This document shows, piece after piece, positions 1 through 6,341 of a stretch of 11,227 nt of DNA (positions within the stretch are counted from its first letter, which is position 1; every line of letters begins with the position of its first letter). The stretch spans positions 1-11,227 of the forward strand of contig JBEKUI010000149.1 of the NCBI GenBank assembly GCA_049515175.1, given 5' to 3'. Made by a program: the position numbers and the translations under genes. The notes under the pieces are model-generated. The model worked only from the letters and a program-made list of their open reading frames with translations, was not told the origin of the DNA and searched no databases. The DNA is from JACQNR01 sp049515175. Lineage in GTDB: Bacteria; Acidobacteriota; Terriglobia; UBA7540.

Positions 1-2
1 GC

Positions 3-1157
3 CTGCGCGAGTCGGTGCGCCTGCGCCTCATTGCCGACGTGCCCCTGGGAGTGTTCTTGAGCGGCGGAACGGATTCGAGCGCGGTCGTGGCGTTCATGGC
101 GGAGCAGGGGGCGCGGCCGCTGCGCACTTTTTCCGTGGGGTTCGAGGAGTCCGGATATAGCGAGCTGCCCTACGCGCGGCAAGTGGCAGAGCGCTTCTCC
201 ACCGAGCACCACGAATTGCTCGTCCACTCCCAGGACCTGGCCGGCGAACTCAGCCGCCTGATCGCCTTCCGCGACGAGCCGGTCGCGGAGCCCACGGACA
301 TCGCGCTCTACCGCATCTCGCTCCTGGCCTCCGAGAGCGTGAAAGTGGTGCTGGCGGGGGAAGGCGGCGACGAACTCTTCGCGGGCTATCCCAAATACGC
401 CGCCGACCGCCTGGCGGGACTAGTGGGAGCATTTCCCCAGGAAGTGACGCGGGCCCTGGTGCGCTGGCTGCCCTACCGCCAGCGGCGCGCGCGCCTGGCC
501 ATCGAAACACTCTCCATTCGCGACGAGGCGGAGCGCTCCGTCACCTGGTTCGCCTCCTTCTCCCGCGAGGAGCGGGAAACGCTCTTCGCGCGCGATTTTC
601 TCGAGCAGGTCGATCCCGCCCACCCGGCGCGCGTCTTCGAGCAATACCTCGAAAAGGTCCGCGACCGCTCGCCGCTCAAGCGCATGCTTTACGCCGATTT
701 GAAAATCTGGCTGCCCGATAATCTCCTGCTGCGCGGCGATCACATGACCATGGCCGCCTCGATCGAAGAGCGCGTGCCGTTTCTCGATCACAAGCTCGTC
801 GAACTCGCGGCGCGCATTCCCAGCCGCATGCTGTCGCGCGGCTTCCGCACCAAGGTCCTGCTGCGCCAGGCGCTCAAGCCGCACCTCCCGCCCGAAGTGC
901 TGCGCCGGCGCAAGGTGGGATTCGCCGTCCCCATCGGCCCCTGGTTCCGCAAACCCCTCAAGTCGTTTGTCGCCGATCTTCTGCTCTCCCCGGAAGCGCA
1001 GGCGCGCGGATACTTCAACCGCCCGGCCATGGAGCAGTTCGTGCGCGAGCACTTCGACGGCCTGCGCGACAGGCAGAAACAGCTTTGGGCGCTGGTCAAT
1101 TTTGAGTTGTGGTGGAGAGAGAAAAGAAGGAAGTCGGAAGTTGGAGATCGGAAGTAG
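3..1157 (+). CDS. Asparagine synthase (glutamine-hydrolysing) family protein, C-terminal synthetase part, 5' truncated by window
   Basis: This is the ATP-dependent amide-transfer domain of an AsnB-like enzyme; the N-terminal glutaminase domain lies outside the window. The frame is open from base 3, so the GTG at 15 is not the true start. Seen: the PP-loop SGGTDSS at bases 60-80 (family consensus SGGIDSS, here Thr for Ile), the GEGGDELFAGY motif from base 357, the LPDNLLLRGDHMTMAASIEERVPFLD segment (split here by family conservation around D and E residues) near 709-789, and KVGFAVPIGPWF near 912-950. The usual family ending (LWALVNFELWW) is followed by a 13-residue basic tail, REKRRKSEVGDRK, most of it encoded by the left heptamer repeat, which also supplies the TAG stop. 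Next to glycosyltransferases, such enzymes often amidate sugars or act in exopolysaccharide clusters (exosortase-associated AsnB); true asparagine synthesis cannot be excluded. No gene symbol is given because the N-terminus is not visible. Confidence 0.93.
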   Translation: MRESVRLRLIADVPLGVFLSGGTDSSAVVAFMAEQGARPLRTFSVGFEESGYSELPYARQVAERFSTEHHELLVHSQDLAGELSRLIAFRDEPVAEPTDIALYRISLLASESVKVVLAGEGGDELFAGYPKYAADRLAGLVGAFPQEVTRALVRWLPYRQRRARLAIETLSIRDEAERSVTWFASFSREERETLFARDFLEQVDPAHPARVFEQYLEKVRDRSPLKRMLYADLKIWLPDNLLLRGDHMTMAASIEERVPFLDHKLVELAARIPSRMLSRGFRTKVLLRQALKPHLPPEVLRRRKVGFAVPIGPWFRKPLKSFVADLLLSPEAQARGYFNRPAMEQFVREHFDGLRDRQKQLWALVNFELWWREKRRKSEVGDRK

Positions 1158-1158
1158 G
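1129..1158 (+). repeat. Heptanucleotide tandem repeat, left arm of inverted pair around the IVP gene
   Basis: Four consecutive 7-mers run from 1129 to 1156, starting GGAAGTC and GGAAGTT, with a diverged third unit (GGAGATC) and a fourth (GGAAGTA). The 13-mer GGAAGTCGGAAGT at 1129-1141 is present as a perfect reverse complement at 1614-1626, and ATCGGAAGT at 1147-1155 matches 1621-1629 in inverse orientation. The repeat overlaps the 3' end of the asparagine-synthase gene and includes its stop. It resembles the short tandemly repeated (STRR) heptamers known from cyanobacteria, though the sequence is different. Confidence 0.85.
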
Positions 1159-1170
1159 GGAGCCACGCAA

Positions 1171-1176
1171 GGAGGC
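1171..1176 (+). promoter_or_regulatory. Strong Shine-Dalgarno that sets the IVP gene start
   Basis: GGAGGC lies four bases before ATG 1180, inside AAGGAGG. It is the strongest ribosome binding site in the window and decides the start within a reading frame that stays open for over 200 bases upstream. Confidence 0.8.
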
Positions 1177-1179
1177 AAC

Positions 1180-1578
1180 ATGGAAGAGTCCCCAATACAT
1201 TCTTACAGGGATCTGAGGGTGTGGCAGAAAGCGATGGATCTTGCGGAGGTATGCTACACGGTCACGCGGCAGTTCCCCAAAGAGGAACTGTACGGCTTGA
1301 TCTCGCAGGTTCGACGGGCTGTCGTTTCCGTTCCGGCAAACATTGCCGAAGGGCATGGGCGAAACAATCGCGGTGACTACGTCCAGTTCTTGCGAATTGC
1401 TCAAGGTTCACTCAAGGAACTAGAAACTCATCTCCTGCTTTCGCGAAGGCTGAAGATAGGCAAACCCGGCGAGGTTGACCCCATTCTCGACCAGTGTGAC
1501 ACCCTGGGGAGAATGCTTCGCGCACTCATTCGCTCCTTGCAAGCTGGGAGCAAAAAGGAGACACATCCTGAGCGCTAG
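1180..1578 (+). CDS. Four helix bundle protein (S23 / 23S rRNA intervening-sequence protein family)
   Basis: The 132-residue protein is a full-length member of the S23/IVP family (PF05635-like). Seen: the N-terminal SYRDLRVWQKAMDLAE (8-23), the central VSVPANIAEGHGR (49-61), then the DYVQFLRIAQGSLKELETHLLLSRRL stretch (66-91), followed by a fourth helix near 105-121. These are the family hallmarks. Members were first found encoded in the intervening sequences of bacterial 23S rRNA; their fold resembles Avd of diversity-generating retroelements, and the molecular function is unknown. The start is fixed by AAGGAGG upstream. The gene lies between two inverted heptamer repeats and interrupts an otherwise continuous pair of polysaccharide genes. 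Its base composition is visibly less GC-rich than its neighbours, consistent with later acquisition. No rRNA sequence or reverse transcriptase is nearby. Confidence 0.92.
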   Translation: MEESPIHSYRDLRVWQKAMDLAEVCYTVTRQFPKEELYGLISQVRRAVVSVPANIAEGHGRNNRGDYVQFLRIAQGSLKELETHLLLSRRLKIGKPGEVDPILDQCDTLGRMLRALIRSLQAGSKKETHPER

Positions 1579-1610
1579 CTCCAGTGCACGCTTCAAGGTG
1601 GCCCTGGTCT

Positions 1611-1633
1611 GCGACTTCCGACTTCCGATTTCC
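1611..1633 (-). repeat. Heptanucleotide repeat, right arm of inverted pair around the IVP gene
   Basis: Three 7-mers of type GCGACTT/CCGACTT/CCGATTT occupy 1611-1631. ACTTCCGACTTCC at 1614-1626 is the exact reverse complement of 1129-1141. It ends about 10 bases before the ribosome binding site of the next glycosyltransferase. Together with the left arm it could form a long-range RNA stem that loops out the whole IVP gene. Confidence 0.82.
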
Positions 1634-1656
1634 TATTACCGGTGGAGTATCCCAGC

Positions 1657-2853
1657 TTGAATCGCCACAGTCATCCGACCGCCGTCCTCATCATCGTCGA
1701 AAACCTGCCCGTCCCTTTCGATCGCCGCGTGTGGCAGGAGGCGCGGGCGCTTCGGGAGGCGGGCTATCAGGTTTCGATCATCTGCCCGAAGAGCCGTGGC
1801 TTCGAGAAGAGCCGCGAGACGCTGGAAGGGATTGAGATCTATCGCCACCGCTTGTGGGAAGCCTCGGGGCCGCTCGGATATCTGGTTGAGTACGCCTGGG
1901 CGCTCACGGCGGAGTTTCTGCTGGCGCTGCGAGTTTATGCCGGCAAGCGCTTCCGCATCATTCACGCCTGCAATCCGCCCGACCTCATTTTCCTCGTCGC
2001 CCTCTTCTTCAAACTTTTAGGCGTGCGCTTCATCTTCGATCACCACGACCTGAATCCCGAGTTGTGGGAGGCGAAGTTCGGCAACCGACCCGGGTTGTTC
2101 CATGGGTTGCTTTGCCTCGCGGAACGGCTGACGTTCCGGGCCGCCAATGTTTCCATCGCAACGAACGAGTCATATCGCGAGGTCGCGTTGACGCGTGGGA
2201 AAATGCCGCCGGAACGCGTCTTCATCGTGCGCAGCAGCCCGGACCTCGCGAAGGTTCGGCGCGCGCCGCCGCAGCCGGAACTGAAGCAGGGGCGTCGCTT
2301 TCTTGTCGTCTATCTCGGCACCATGGGGCCGCAGGAAGGCGTGGACCTGCTGATCGAATCCGCTGCCCACCTCGTCAGTGAGAAGCAGCGGCGCGATGTC
2401 AGCTTCGTGATGATCGGCGGCGGCTCGGAGATTCCGCGTCTGAAGGCACAGGCCGCCGCGCGCGGGATCGATTCCTTCGTCACCTTCACGGGCCGCGTTC
2501 CGGATGACGAGCTCGCGGCGTATCTTTCCACCGCCGACGTTTGCGCCGCGCCCGACCCCAAGAATCCCATGAACGACAAGTCCACCATGAACAAGATTCT
2601 CGAATATATGGCCTACGCGCGGCCGGTGGTGCTGTTCGACCTTGCGGAAGGCCGCCGCTCCGCTGGCGACGCCGCGCTCTACGCCCGCCCCAACGACCCC
2701 ATCGATTTCGCGGAGCAAATTCTCAAGCTCCTCGATTCCGAGCCGCTCCGCCGCCAGCTCGGCGCACTCGGCCGCCAGCGCATCGAAGAAAAACTGAATT
2801 GGGAAATCGAAAAGAAGGCACTGCTCGCCGCCTACGAAGCGGCGCTGAAGTAG
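1657..2853 (+). CDS. Glycosyltransferase family 4 (GT-B fold)
   Basis: The protein of about 398 residues transfers a sugar from a nucleotide-sugar to a growing glycan on the cytoplasmic side. Seen: an N-terminal acceptor domain opening with AVLIIVENLPVPFDRRVWQEARAL, typical of exopolysaccharide GT4 enzymes; the conserved HACNPPD and FDHHDLNPELW blocks; a donor domain starting RFLVVYLGTMGPQEGVDLLIESA; the VSFVMIGGGSE strand; and the donor-site segment MNKILEYMAYARPVVLFD with the conserved Glu. Start choice: TTG 1657 has GGTGGAG nine bases upstream; GTG 1642 would add five residues but lacks a clear site and overlaps that SD. It is probably co-transcribed with the asparagine-synthase-like gene, now separated by the IVP cassette. 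It ends in the palindrome shared with the convergent sugar transferase. Sugar specificity cannot be read from the sequence. Confidence 0.93.
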   Translation: MNRHSHPTAVLIIVENLPVPFDRRVWQEARALREAGYQVSIICPKSRGFEKSRETLEGIEIYRHRLWEASGPLGYLVEYAWALTAEFLLALRVYAGKRFRIIHACNPPDLIFLVALFFKLLGVRFIFDHHDLNPELWEAKFGNRPGLFHGLLCLAERLTFRAANVSIATNESYREVALTRGKMPPERVFIVRSSPDLAKVRRAPPQPELKQGRRFLVVYLGTMGPQEGVDLLIESAAHLVSEKQRRDVSFVMIGGGSEIPRLKAQAAARGIDSFVTFTGRVPDDELAAYLSTADVCAAPDPKNPMNDKSTMNKILEYMAYARPVVLFDLAEGRRSAGDAALYARPNDPIDFAEQILKLLDSEPLRRQLGALGRQRIEEKLNWEIEKKALLAAYEAALK

Positions 2854-2901
2854 GGGCGGGGCTTGCCCCGTCCAACGAGGGCACGGCAAGCCCCGCCCCT
2901 A
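2851..2901. repeat. 51-bp palindrome between convergent genes; probable bidirectional terminator / REP-like element
   Basis: TAGGGGCGGGGCTTGCC at 2851-2867 and its perfect reverse complement at 2885-2901 form a 17-bp stem with a 17-nt loop. The first three bases are the TAG stop of the + strand glycosyltransferase, and the last three, read on the other strand, are the TAG stop of the sugar transferase. There is no T-run, so intrinsic termination is uncertain. GTAGGGGC-type palindromes are widespread interspersed repeats in several bacterial phyla. Confidence 0.85.
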
Positions 2902-4302
2902 CGACGCCCCGCGGCCCAACAGAACGATGGGGATGGTCTTGAGGAAGATCTTCAAATCGAGGGCGGGCGACCAGTGATCGATGTATTGGAGGTCGAGTTC
3001 CATCCAGCGGCGAAAGTTTAATTTGCTGCGCCCTTCCAGCGCCCAGAGGCAGGTGAGTCCCGGCGGCATGCGCAGGCGGCGGCGCTGCCAGGGCTCGTAG
3101 TGCTCGACTTCTTCCGGCAGGGGCGGGCGCGGGCCGACGAATGACATCTCGCCTTTCAAAATATTGAAGAGCTGCGGAAGTTCGTCCAAGCTGAACTTGC
3201 GCATGAAGCGCCCCACGGACGTGCAGCGCGGATCGTCCTTGATCTTGAACACCGGCCCGTCGGCTTCGTTCAAGGCTTCGAGCTCCTCGCGGCGCAGGTC
3301 GGCGTCCGCCTGCATGGAGCGGAATTTGTAAAGCGTGAACTTCCGCCCGCCCAGGCCGCAGCGCGTCTGACGATAGAAGACCGGCCCGCGCGAGGTCAGC
3401 TTGATGAGCGCAGCGAGGACGAGAAAGAGCGGCGAAAGGAGGATCAGCATCGCGAGCGCCAGCAGGAAATCCACCACGCGCTTGAGGAGCAGCAGCGATT
3501 CCTCCTCCGGCGTGGTGGAGAAGGTGAGCAGCGGCATGTCGCGCAGGCGCTCGAGTGAGACGCGGGAAATCAAGTGCGGGAAGAAGCTGAGCAGCAGGCG
3601 CGTCTTGACGCCTTCCTCCTCGCACATCAGGAACGTGGGTTCAAGGCGCTCGAGGTCCTCTTTGGCGATGGCGAAGATAACTTCGTCGATGACGTGCTGG
3701 CGGAGGAGGTCGGGAAGCTCGGCGAGGGGAAAAACCGGATAGGTGCGCCGCAGCGCGGACTGATCGAGCGTCGGGGGCGCGCTCGCGGCGCTGGCGAAGC
3801 CGACGAGGCGCAGGCCGCGGTGCTCGCTTGCCTCGAGCGTCCGCGCGATTTCCAGCGCCTCCGGGGTTTCGCCCACCAGCAGGAAATGGCGGAACCCTCC
3901 CACGCTCAGCCGCCGCGCCACCAGGCGGAAGGCTGCCATCAGCGCCAGATCGATCACCGCATAAAAGCCCAGCAGCAGCCGGCTGATGTATTCCAGCCGG
4001 AAAGCAAAGGTGAGGGCGAAGAGGAGGGCGGTGGCAAGAAAGCCCACCTTGAACGGAACCGTAAAGGCGCGGCGGATTTCGTCTTCGCGAATATCGCGAT
4101 AGGCGCCCAGCACCACGCCCGTGCCCACCCACAATCCCGCCACCAGGGGGACGATCCAGTAATAGTTGCCGGGCGAAAAGAGCGGCCGCGGTGAGAGGAC
4201 GTGGGCGCGCAGGAGGTAAGCCAGCGCGAAGCTGGCGAGCGCCACGAGCGCGTCGCCCGCGAGGTACAGCCGGCCGATGATGCGGTTGTGGCGAGCGAAC
4301 AT
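2899..4302 (-). CDS. Polyisoprenyl-phosphate sugar phosphotransferase (WbaP/WcaJ-type exopolysaccharide priming enzyme)
   Basis: It catalyses the first step of polysaccharide repeat-unit assembly, moving a sugar-1-phosphate from a nucleotide-sugar to undecaprenyl phosphate in the inner membrane. Length is 467 residues from ATG 4302, in the normal range. Seen: four N-terminal hydrophobic segments (about 14-32, 48-67, 86-104, 107-126), a Rossmann-like CoA-binding-type domain (about 136-265), a re-entrant hydrophobic helix 277-301, then the catalytic C-terminal domain with RGPVFYRQTRCG, FTLYKFRSM, DDPRCTSVGRFMRKFSLDELPQLFNI (key D, R, DELPQ residues 356-381), MSFVGPRPPLP and MPPGLTCLWALEGR. Start: a TTG at 4326 would add eight residues, but ATG 4302 has a GGGGG stretch at suitable spacing. 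It converges on the GT4 gene and is divergent from the GT21-type gene. The particular sugar (Glc, Gal, GlcNAc) is not decidable. Confidence 0.94.
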   Translation of the reverse strand: MFARHNRIIGRLYLAGDALVALASFALAYLLRAHVLSPRPLFSPGNYYWIVPLVAGLWVGTGVVLGAYRDIREDEIRRAFTVPFKVGFLATALLFALTFAFRLEYISRLLLGFYAVIDLALMAAFRLVARRLSVGGFRHFLLVGETPEALEIARTLEASEHRGLRLVGFASAASAPPTLDQSALRRTYPVFPLAELPDLLRQHVIDEVIFAIAKEDLERLEPTFLMCEEEGVKTRLLLSFFPHLISRVSLERLRDMPLLTFSTTPEEESLLLLKRVVDFLLALAMLILLSPLFLVLAALIKLTSRGPVFYRQTRCGLGGRKFTLYKFRSMQADADLRREELEALNEADGPVFKIKDDPRCTSVGRFMRKFSLDELPQLFNILKGEMSFVGPRPPLPEEVEHYEPWQRRRLRMPPGLTCLWALEGRSKLNFRRWMELDLQYIDHWSPALDLKIFLKTIPIVLLGRGAS

Positions 4303-4562
4303 GCGCGGACCCCCGGTGCGCCGCAAGGCAACCGAGCGCCGTTATCTTATCAGAAATGCCGCGTGCCACGCCGCGCCCCGCGGTCTAGGGTAAACTATCG
4401 GGCTCACGCAGAGGCGGTCATGCTGAGACCCTTCGCGGAGTTTACCCTGAGCGATGCGAACGGGCTCAGGGTGACAGGTCATCGAGTGTGTCAGTTTCCT
4501 CGGCGACACGACACTAAGGGTATAATCCACCAATCGGGTATTATAACGACGGATAAATCACC
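4303..4562. other. Divergent intergenic region with nested inverted repeats
   Basis: No gene is seen. AGGGTAAACT at 4387-4396 has a perfect inverted copy at 4439-4448. GTCATGCTGAG at 4417-4427 is inversely repeated as CTCAGGGTGAC at 4465-4475 (9 of 11 match), and CCCTGAG 4445-4451 pairs with CTCAGGG 4465-4471. CGGGCTCA occurs directly at 4399 and 4461. These resemble degenerate GTCATCCTGAG-type interspersed repeats common in Acidobacteriota. The region should carry promoters for both flanking genes: a TATAAT for the right gene is described separately; toward the left, only a weak TAAGAT (4349-4344) is visible on the - strand. Confidence 0.6.
4518..4528 (+). promoter_or_regulatory. -10 promoter element of the GT21-type glycosyltransferase gene
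   Basis: GGGTATAATCC contains a consensus TATAAT (4521-4526), 36 bases before the TTG start. No recognisable -35 lies 16-18 bases upstream (CCTCGG at 4498). The same 11-mer occurs on the - strand at 6187-6177, before the zinc-ribbon gene. A second AT-rich box (TATTAT, 4539-4544) lies closer to the start. Confidence 0.5.
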
Positions 4563-5786
4563 TTGACGCTCGCTTTCCAGGTCTTTCTCGGCCTCGCGGC
4601 GCTGCTCGTGGTGCAGAGCCTGCTGGCGCTCCGCGACGGGTTCAAGTTCCTCCGCTACTTCCGCCGGCGACGCCGCGAGCCGTTGGGCGGCTTCGCGCCA
4701 CCGGCGGCGGTGATTGTTCCCTGCAAGGGCGTGGGAGCGGGCTTTGACGCCCACGTCGAAGCCTTCCTCGCCCAGGACTATCCGCGATTTCAGCTGATCT
4801 TCGTGGTTGCGTCGGAAAAGGATTCCGCTCATGTCGCGCTTGCCGCGCGGCTCGCCGCCTCGCGCCCGGGCGCGGGGCCGGCGACGAAGCTCGTCGTCGC
4901 GGGCTACGCGGACGGCTGTGGCGAGAAGGTCACGAACCTCCGGCGCGGGTTCGAAGCGGCCGACAGCGCGGCGGAGGTTCTGGTCTTCGCGGATATTGAC
5001 GCGCGGCCGGGGCGCGAGTGGCTGCGCGCGCTCGTCGCGCCGCTCGGCGACTCCGGGGTGATGGTGAGCACGGGATTCCGATGGTATCTGCCGGGCGGCA
5101 ATTTCGCCTCGCGCCTGCGCGCCGCCTGGGACACTTCCGTCGCCACGCTGCTCGGCGACCACGACCACAATTTCGCCTGGGGCGGCTCGATGGCCGTGCG
5201 CGCCGCCGATTTCCGCCGCCTGCAAGTGGCGGAGCGCCACTGGTCCGGCACGGTGAGCGACGATTACGCGCTCACCCGCGCCGTGCGGGAAGCGGGCGGC
5301 CACATTCACTTCGAGCCGCGCTGCCTGGTAGCCTCGCGCGAGGATTCCACCTTCGCCGCGCTGCTGCGATGGACCAACCGCCAGATCATCATCACGCGCG
5401 TTTATGCGCCGCACCTCTGGCGGATGGGACTGGCGGGATATTCACTCTACGTCGCGACGATGCTGCTGGGCCTGGCGCTGCTCGTCCTGCCCGCAACCAC
5501 TGCGCCGGCGCGTGCGGCGGTCGCCGGCCTGCTCGCGATCATTCAATTCCTCGGCATTGCCAAGGGCGGGCTGCGCTCGATGGTGGCGCGCGAGCATTTC
5601 CCGGAAGAAGCGGAGAGCCTCGCCCGCGACGGAGGCTGCTACTGGCAGCTCGCGCCGCTGGTGCCCTGGGTGATGCTCTACAACTTTCTGGTGGCGGGAT
5701 TCGTGCGCCGCATCGAATGGCACGGCACCGAGTACGAACTGCTCTCGGCGCGCGAGGTGCGCGTTTTGCGCCGCAGCGGCGGGTGA
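4563..5786 (+). CDS. Membrane glycosyltransferase, ceramide-glucosyltransferase-like (GT2/GT21, GT-A fold)
   Basis: This processive-type GT-A enzyme is likely to glycosylate a lipid or lipid-linked acceptor at the inner membrane. Length is about 407 residues. Seen: an N-terminal hydrophobic anchor (2-23) followed by a basic stretch RRRRR; AVIVPCKG (49-56), the start of the nucleotide-binding fold; the FADID motif with DxD at 144-146; SDDY at 232-235; and LLRWTNRQ at 267-274. In ceramide glucosyltransferases the last motif is (Q/R)xxRW; here the RW is kept but the first residue is Ala. C-terminal hydrophobic segments lie near 291-332 and 360-380. The hopanoid-associated HpnI proteins are relatives, but no hopanoid gene is nearby. 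The start TTG 4563 lacks a good ribosome binding site; no better in-frame start precedes the conserved domain. It converges on the zinc-ribbon gene with a 10-bp gap. Confidence 0.88.
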   Translation: MTLAFQVFLGLAALLVVQSLLALRDGFKFLRYFRRRRREPLGGFAPPAAVIVPCKGVGAGFDAHVEAFLAQDYPRFQLIFVVASEKDSAHVALAARLAASRPGAGPATKLVVAGYADGCGEKVTNLRRGFEAADSAAEVLVFADIDARPGREWLRALVAPLGDSGVMVSTGFRWYLPGGNFASRLRAAWDTSVATLLGDHDHNFAWGGSMAVRAADFRRLQVAERHWSGTVSDDYALTRAVREAGGHIHFEPRCLVASREDSTFAALLRWTNRQIIITRVYAPHLWRMGLAGYSLYVATMLLGLALLVLPATTAPARAAVAGLLAIIQFLGIAKGGLRSMVAREHFPEEAESLARDGGCYWQLAPLVPWVMLYNFLVAGFVRRIEWHGTEYELLSAREVRVLRRSGG

Positions 5787-5796
5787 GTGTGGCCGC

Positions 5797-6129
5797 TTAT
5801 TTCTTGCCGCGCGGAGCCTTGCCTTTGGGCCGGGTGATGGAGCGGGCCTCGGCGGGCGGCTTCTTGCGGGCGGCGGGAGTTTCCGGCGCGGGCGGCACAT
5901 CGCTCGAAGAGAATTTGGCGAGGACCTGATCGAAGAGCGTGGTGCGCGAGTTGGCCTTCTTCTTTCCCCCCTCACCGTGCTGGTAGGCGTGCTCGGTGTA
6001 GCAGGTCTGGCAGATGACTTTCACCACCTGGCCGTTCATCATGCTGGCGACGGCGTGATTCAGCAGACGACGGCAGCGCAGGCAATAGTCGTCAAGCAAG
6101 TCCCCCAGACGCAAGCCTTGCTCGTTCAT
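5797..6129 (-). CDS. Small zinc-ribbon protein with Lys/Pro-rich tail, function unknown
   Basis: The 110-residue protein has one clear domain: two CxxC knuckles at C16/C19 and C40/C43 (DYCLRCRRLLNH and ICQTCYTEH), spaced 20 residues apart, as expected for a structural zinc ribbon. The middle is polar and the last 35 residues are a Pro/Ala/Lys/Arg-rich, probably disordered and nucleic-acid-friendly tail ending APRGKK. No signal peptide or membrane segment is present. The ATG start has GAGG at proper spacing (on the - strand, just upstream of 6129). A consensus -10 and an 18-bp palindrome lie upstream, suggesting a dedicated, possibly regulated promoter. It is monocistronic, convergent with the GT21-type gene and divergent from the AI-2E-family gene. 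I do not recognise a named family; a role in nucleic-acid binding is only an inference from charge and ribbon. Confidence 0.8.
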   Translation of the reverse strand: MNEQGLRLGDLLDDYCLRCRRLLNHAVASMMNGQVVKVICQTCYTEHAYQHGEGGKKKANSRTTLFDQVLAKFSSSDVPPAPETPAARKKPPAEARSITRPKGKAPRGKK

Positions 6130-6178
6130 GGCATAACCTCGATGGAAAGCTCCGGCGGAGCGCGCGGCAAGGAAGCGG

Positions 6179-6184
6179 ATTATA
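6179..6184 (-). promoter_or_regulatory. -10 promoter box of the zinc-ribbon gene
   Basis: Read on the - strand, GGGTATAATCC covers 6187-6177 with TATAAT at 6184-6179, about 50 bases before the ATG. It is identical over 11 bases to the box before the GT21-type gene. The -35 position falls inside a perfect palindrome rather than a consensus hexamer. Confidence 0.55.
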
Positions 6185-6192
6185 CCCGAAAG

Positions 6193-6210
6193 TTCAGGCG
6201 CGCGCCTGAA
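6193..6210. promoter_or_regulatory. Perfect 18-bp palindrome, candidate operator
   Basis: TTCAGGCGCGCGCCTGAA is its own reverse complement. It begins eight bases upstream of the - strand TATAAT and would cover the -35 region of the zinc-ribbon promoter, where a dimeric repressor or activator could act. No linked transcription-factor gene is visible, so the binding protein is unknown. It could also be a chance GC-rich palindrome. Confidence 0.4.
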
Positions 6211-6251
6211 ATTGCAGCGCGGCCACCGGCGCGGGCGGGCGCTGTCGGTTT

Positions 6252-6309
6252 TGTAGCGGCGAGTTTACCTCGTCCGTCGGCCGACGGACGGCATAAAGCC
6301 GCCTCTACA
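6252..6309. repeat. Palindromic repeat element upstream of the AI-2E-family gene
   Basis: The element opens TGTAGCGGCGAGTTTAC and closes with the imperfect reverse complement (ending GCCTCTACA), around a perfect 20-bp palindrome CGTCCGTCGGCCGACGGACG at 6271-6290. This is the layout of a REP or very small MITE. Related TGTAGCGGC...TTT units occur at 7492-7556, and a CCGTCCG/CGGACGG hairpin like its core recurs at 7600-7617. Confidence 0.65.
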
Positions 6310-6341
6310 TCTATCTGACGCGCTACCTGGTCACGCCGTAA

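Noticed and set aside
420..1181. Long open frame on the - strand antisense to the asparagine-synthase-like gene
   Set aside because: Mirror of the GC-rich codon pattern of a gene with clear family motifs; no recognisable domain.
1129..1633. Diversity-generating retroelement, because Avd is structurally similar to the IVP protein
   Set aside because: No reverse transcriptase, template repeat or variable C-type-lectin target in the window.
4491..5414. Open frame of about 300 codons on the - strand antisense to the GT21-type gene
   Set aside because: Composition is Arg/Ala/His-rich, as for shadow frames; the + strand frame carries all glycosyltransferase motifs.
4563..5786. Hopanoid glycosyltransferase HpnI
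   Set aside because: Same broad family, but no hopanoid biosynthesis gene is in the window and motif detail does not decide.
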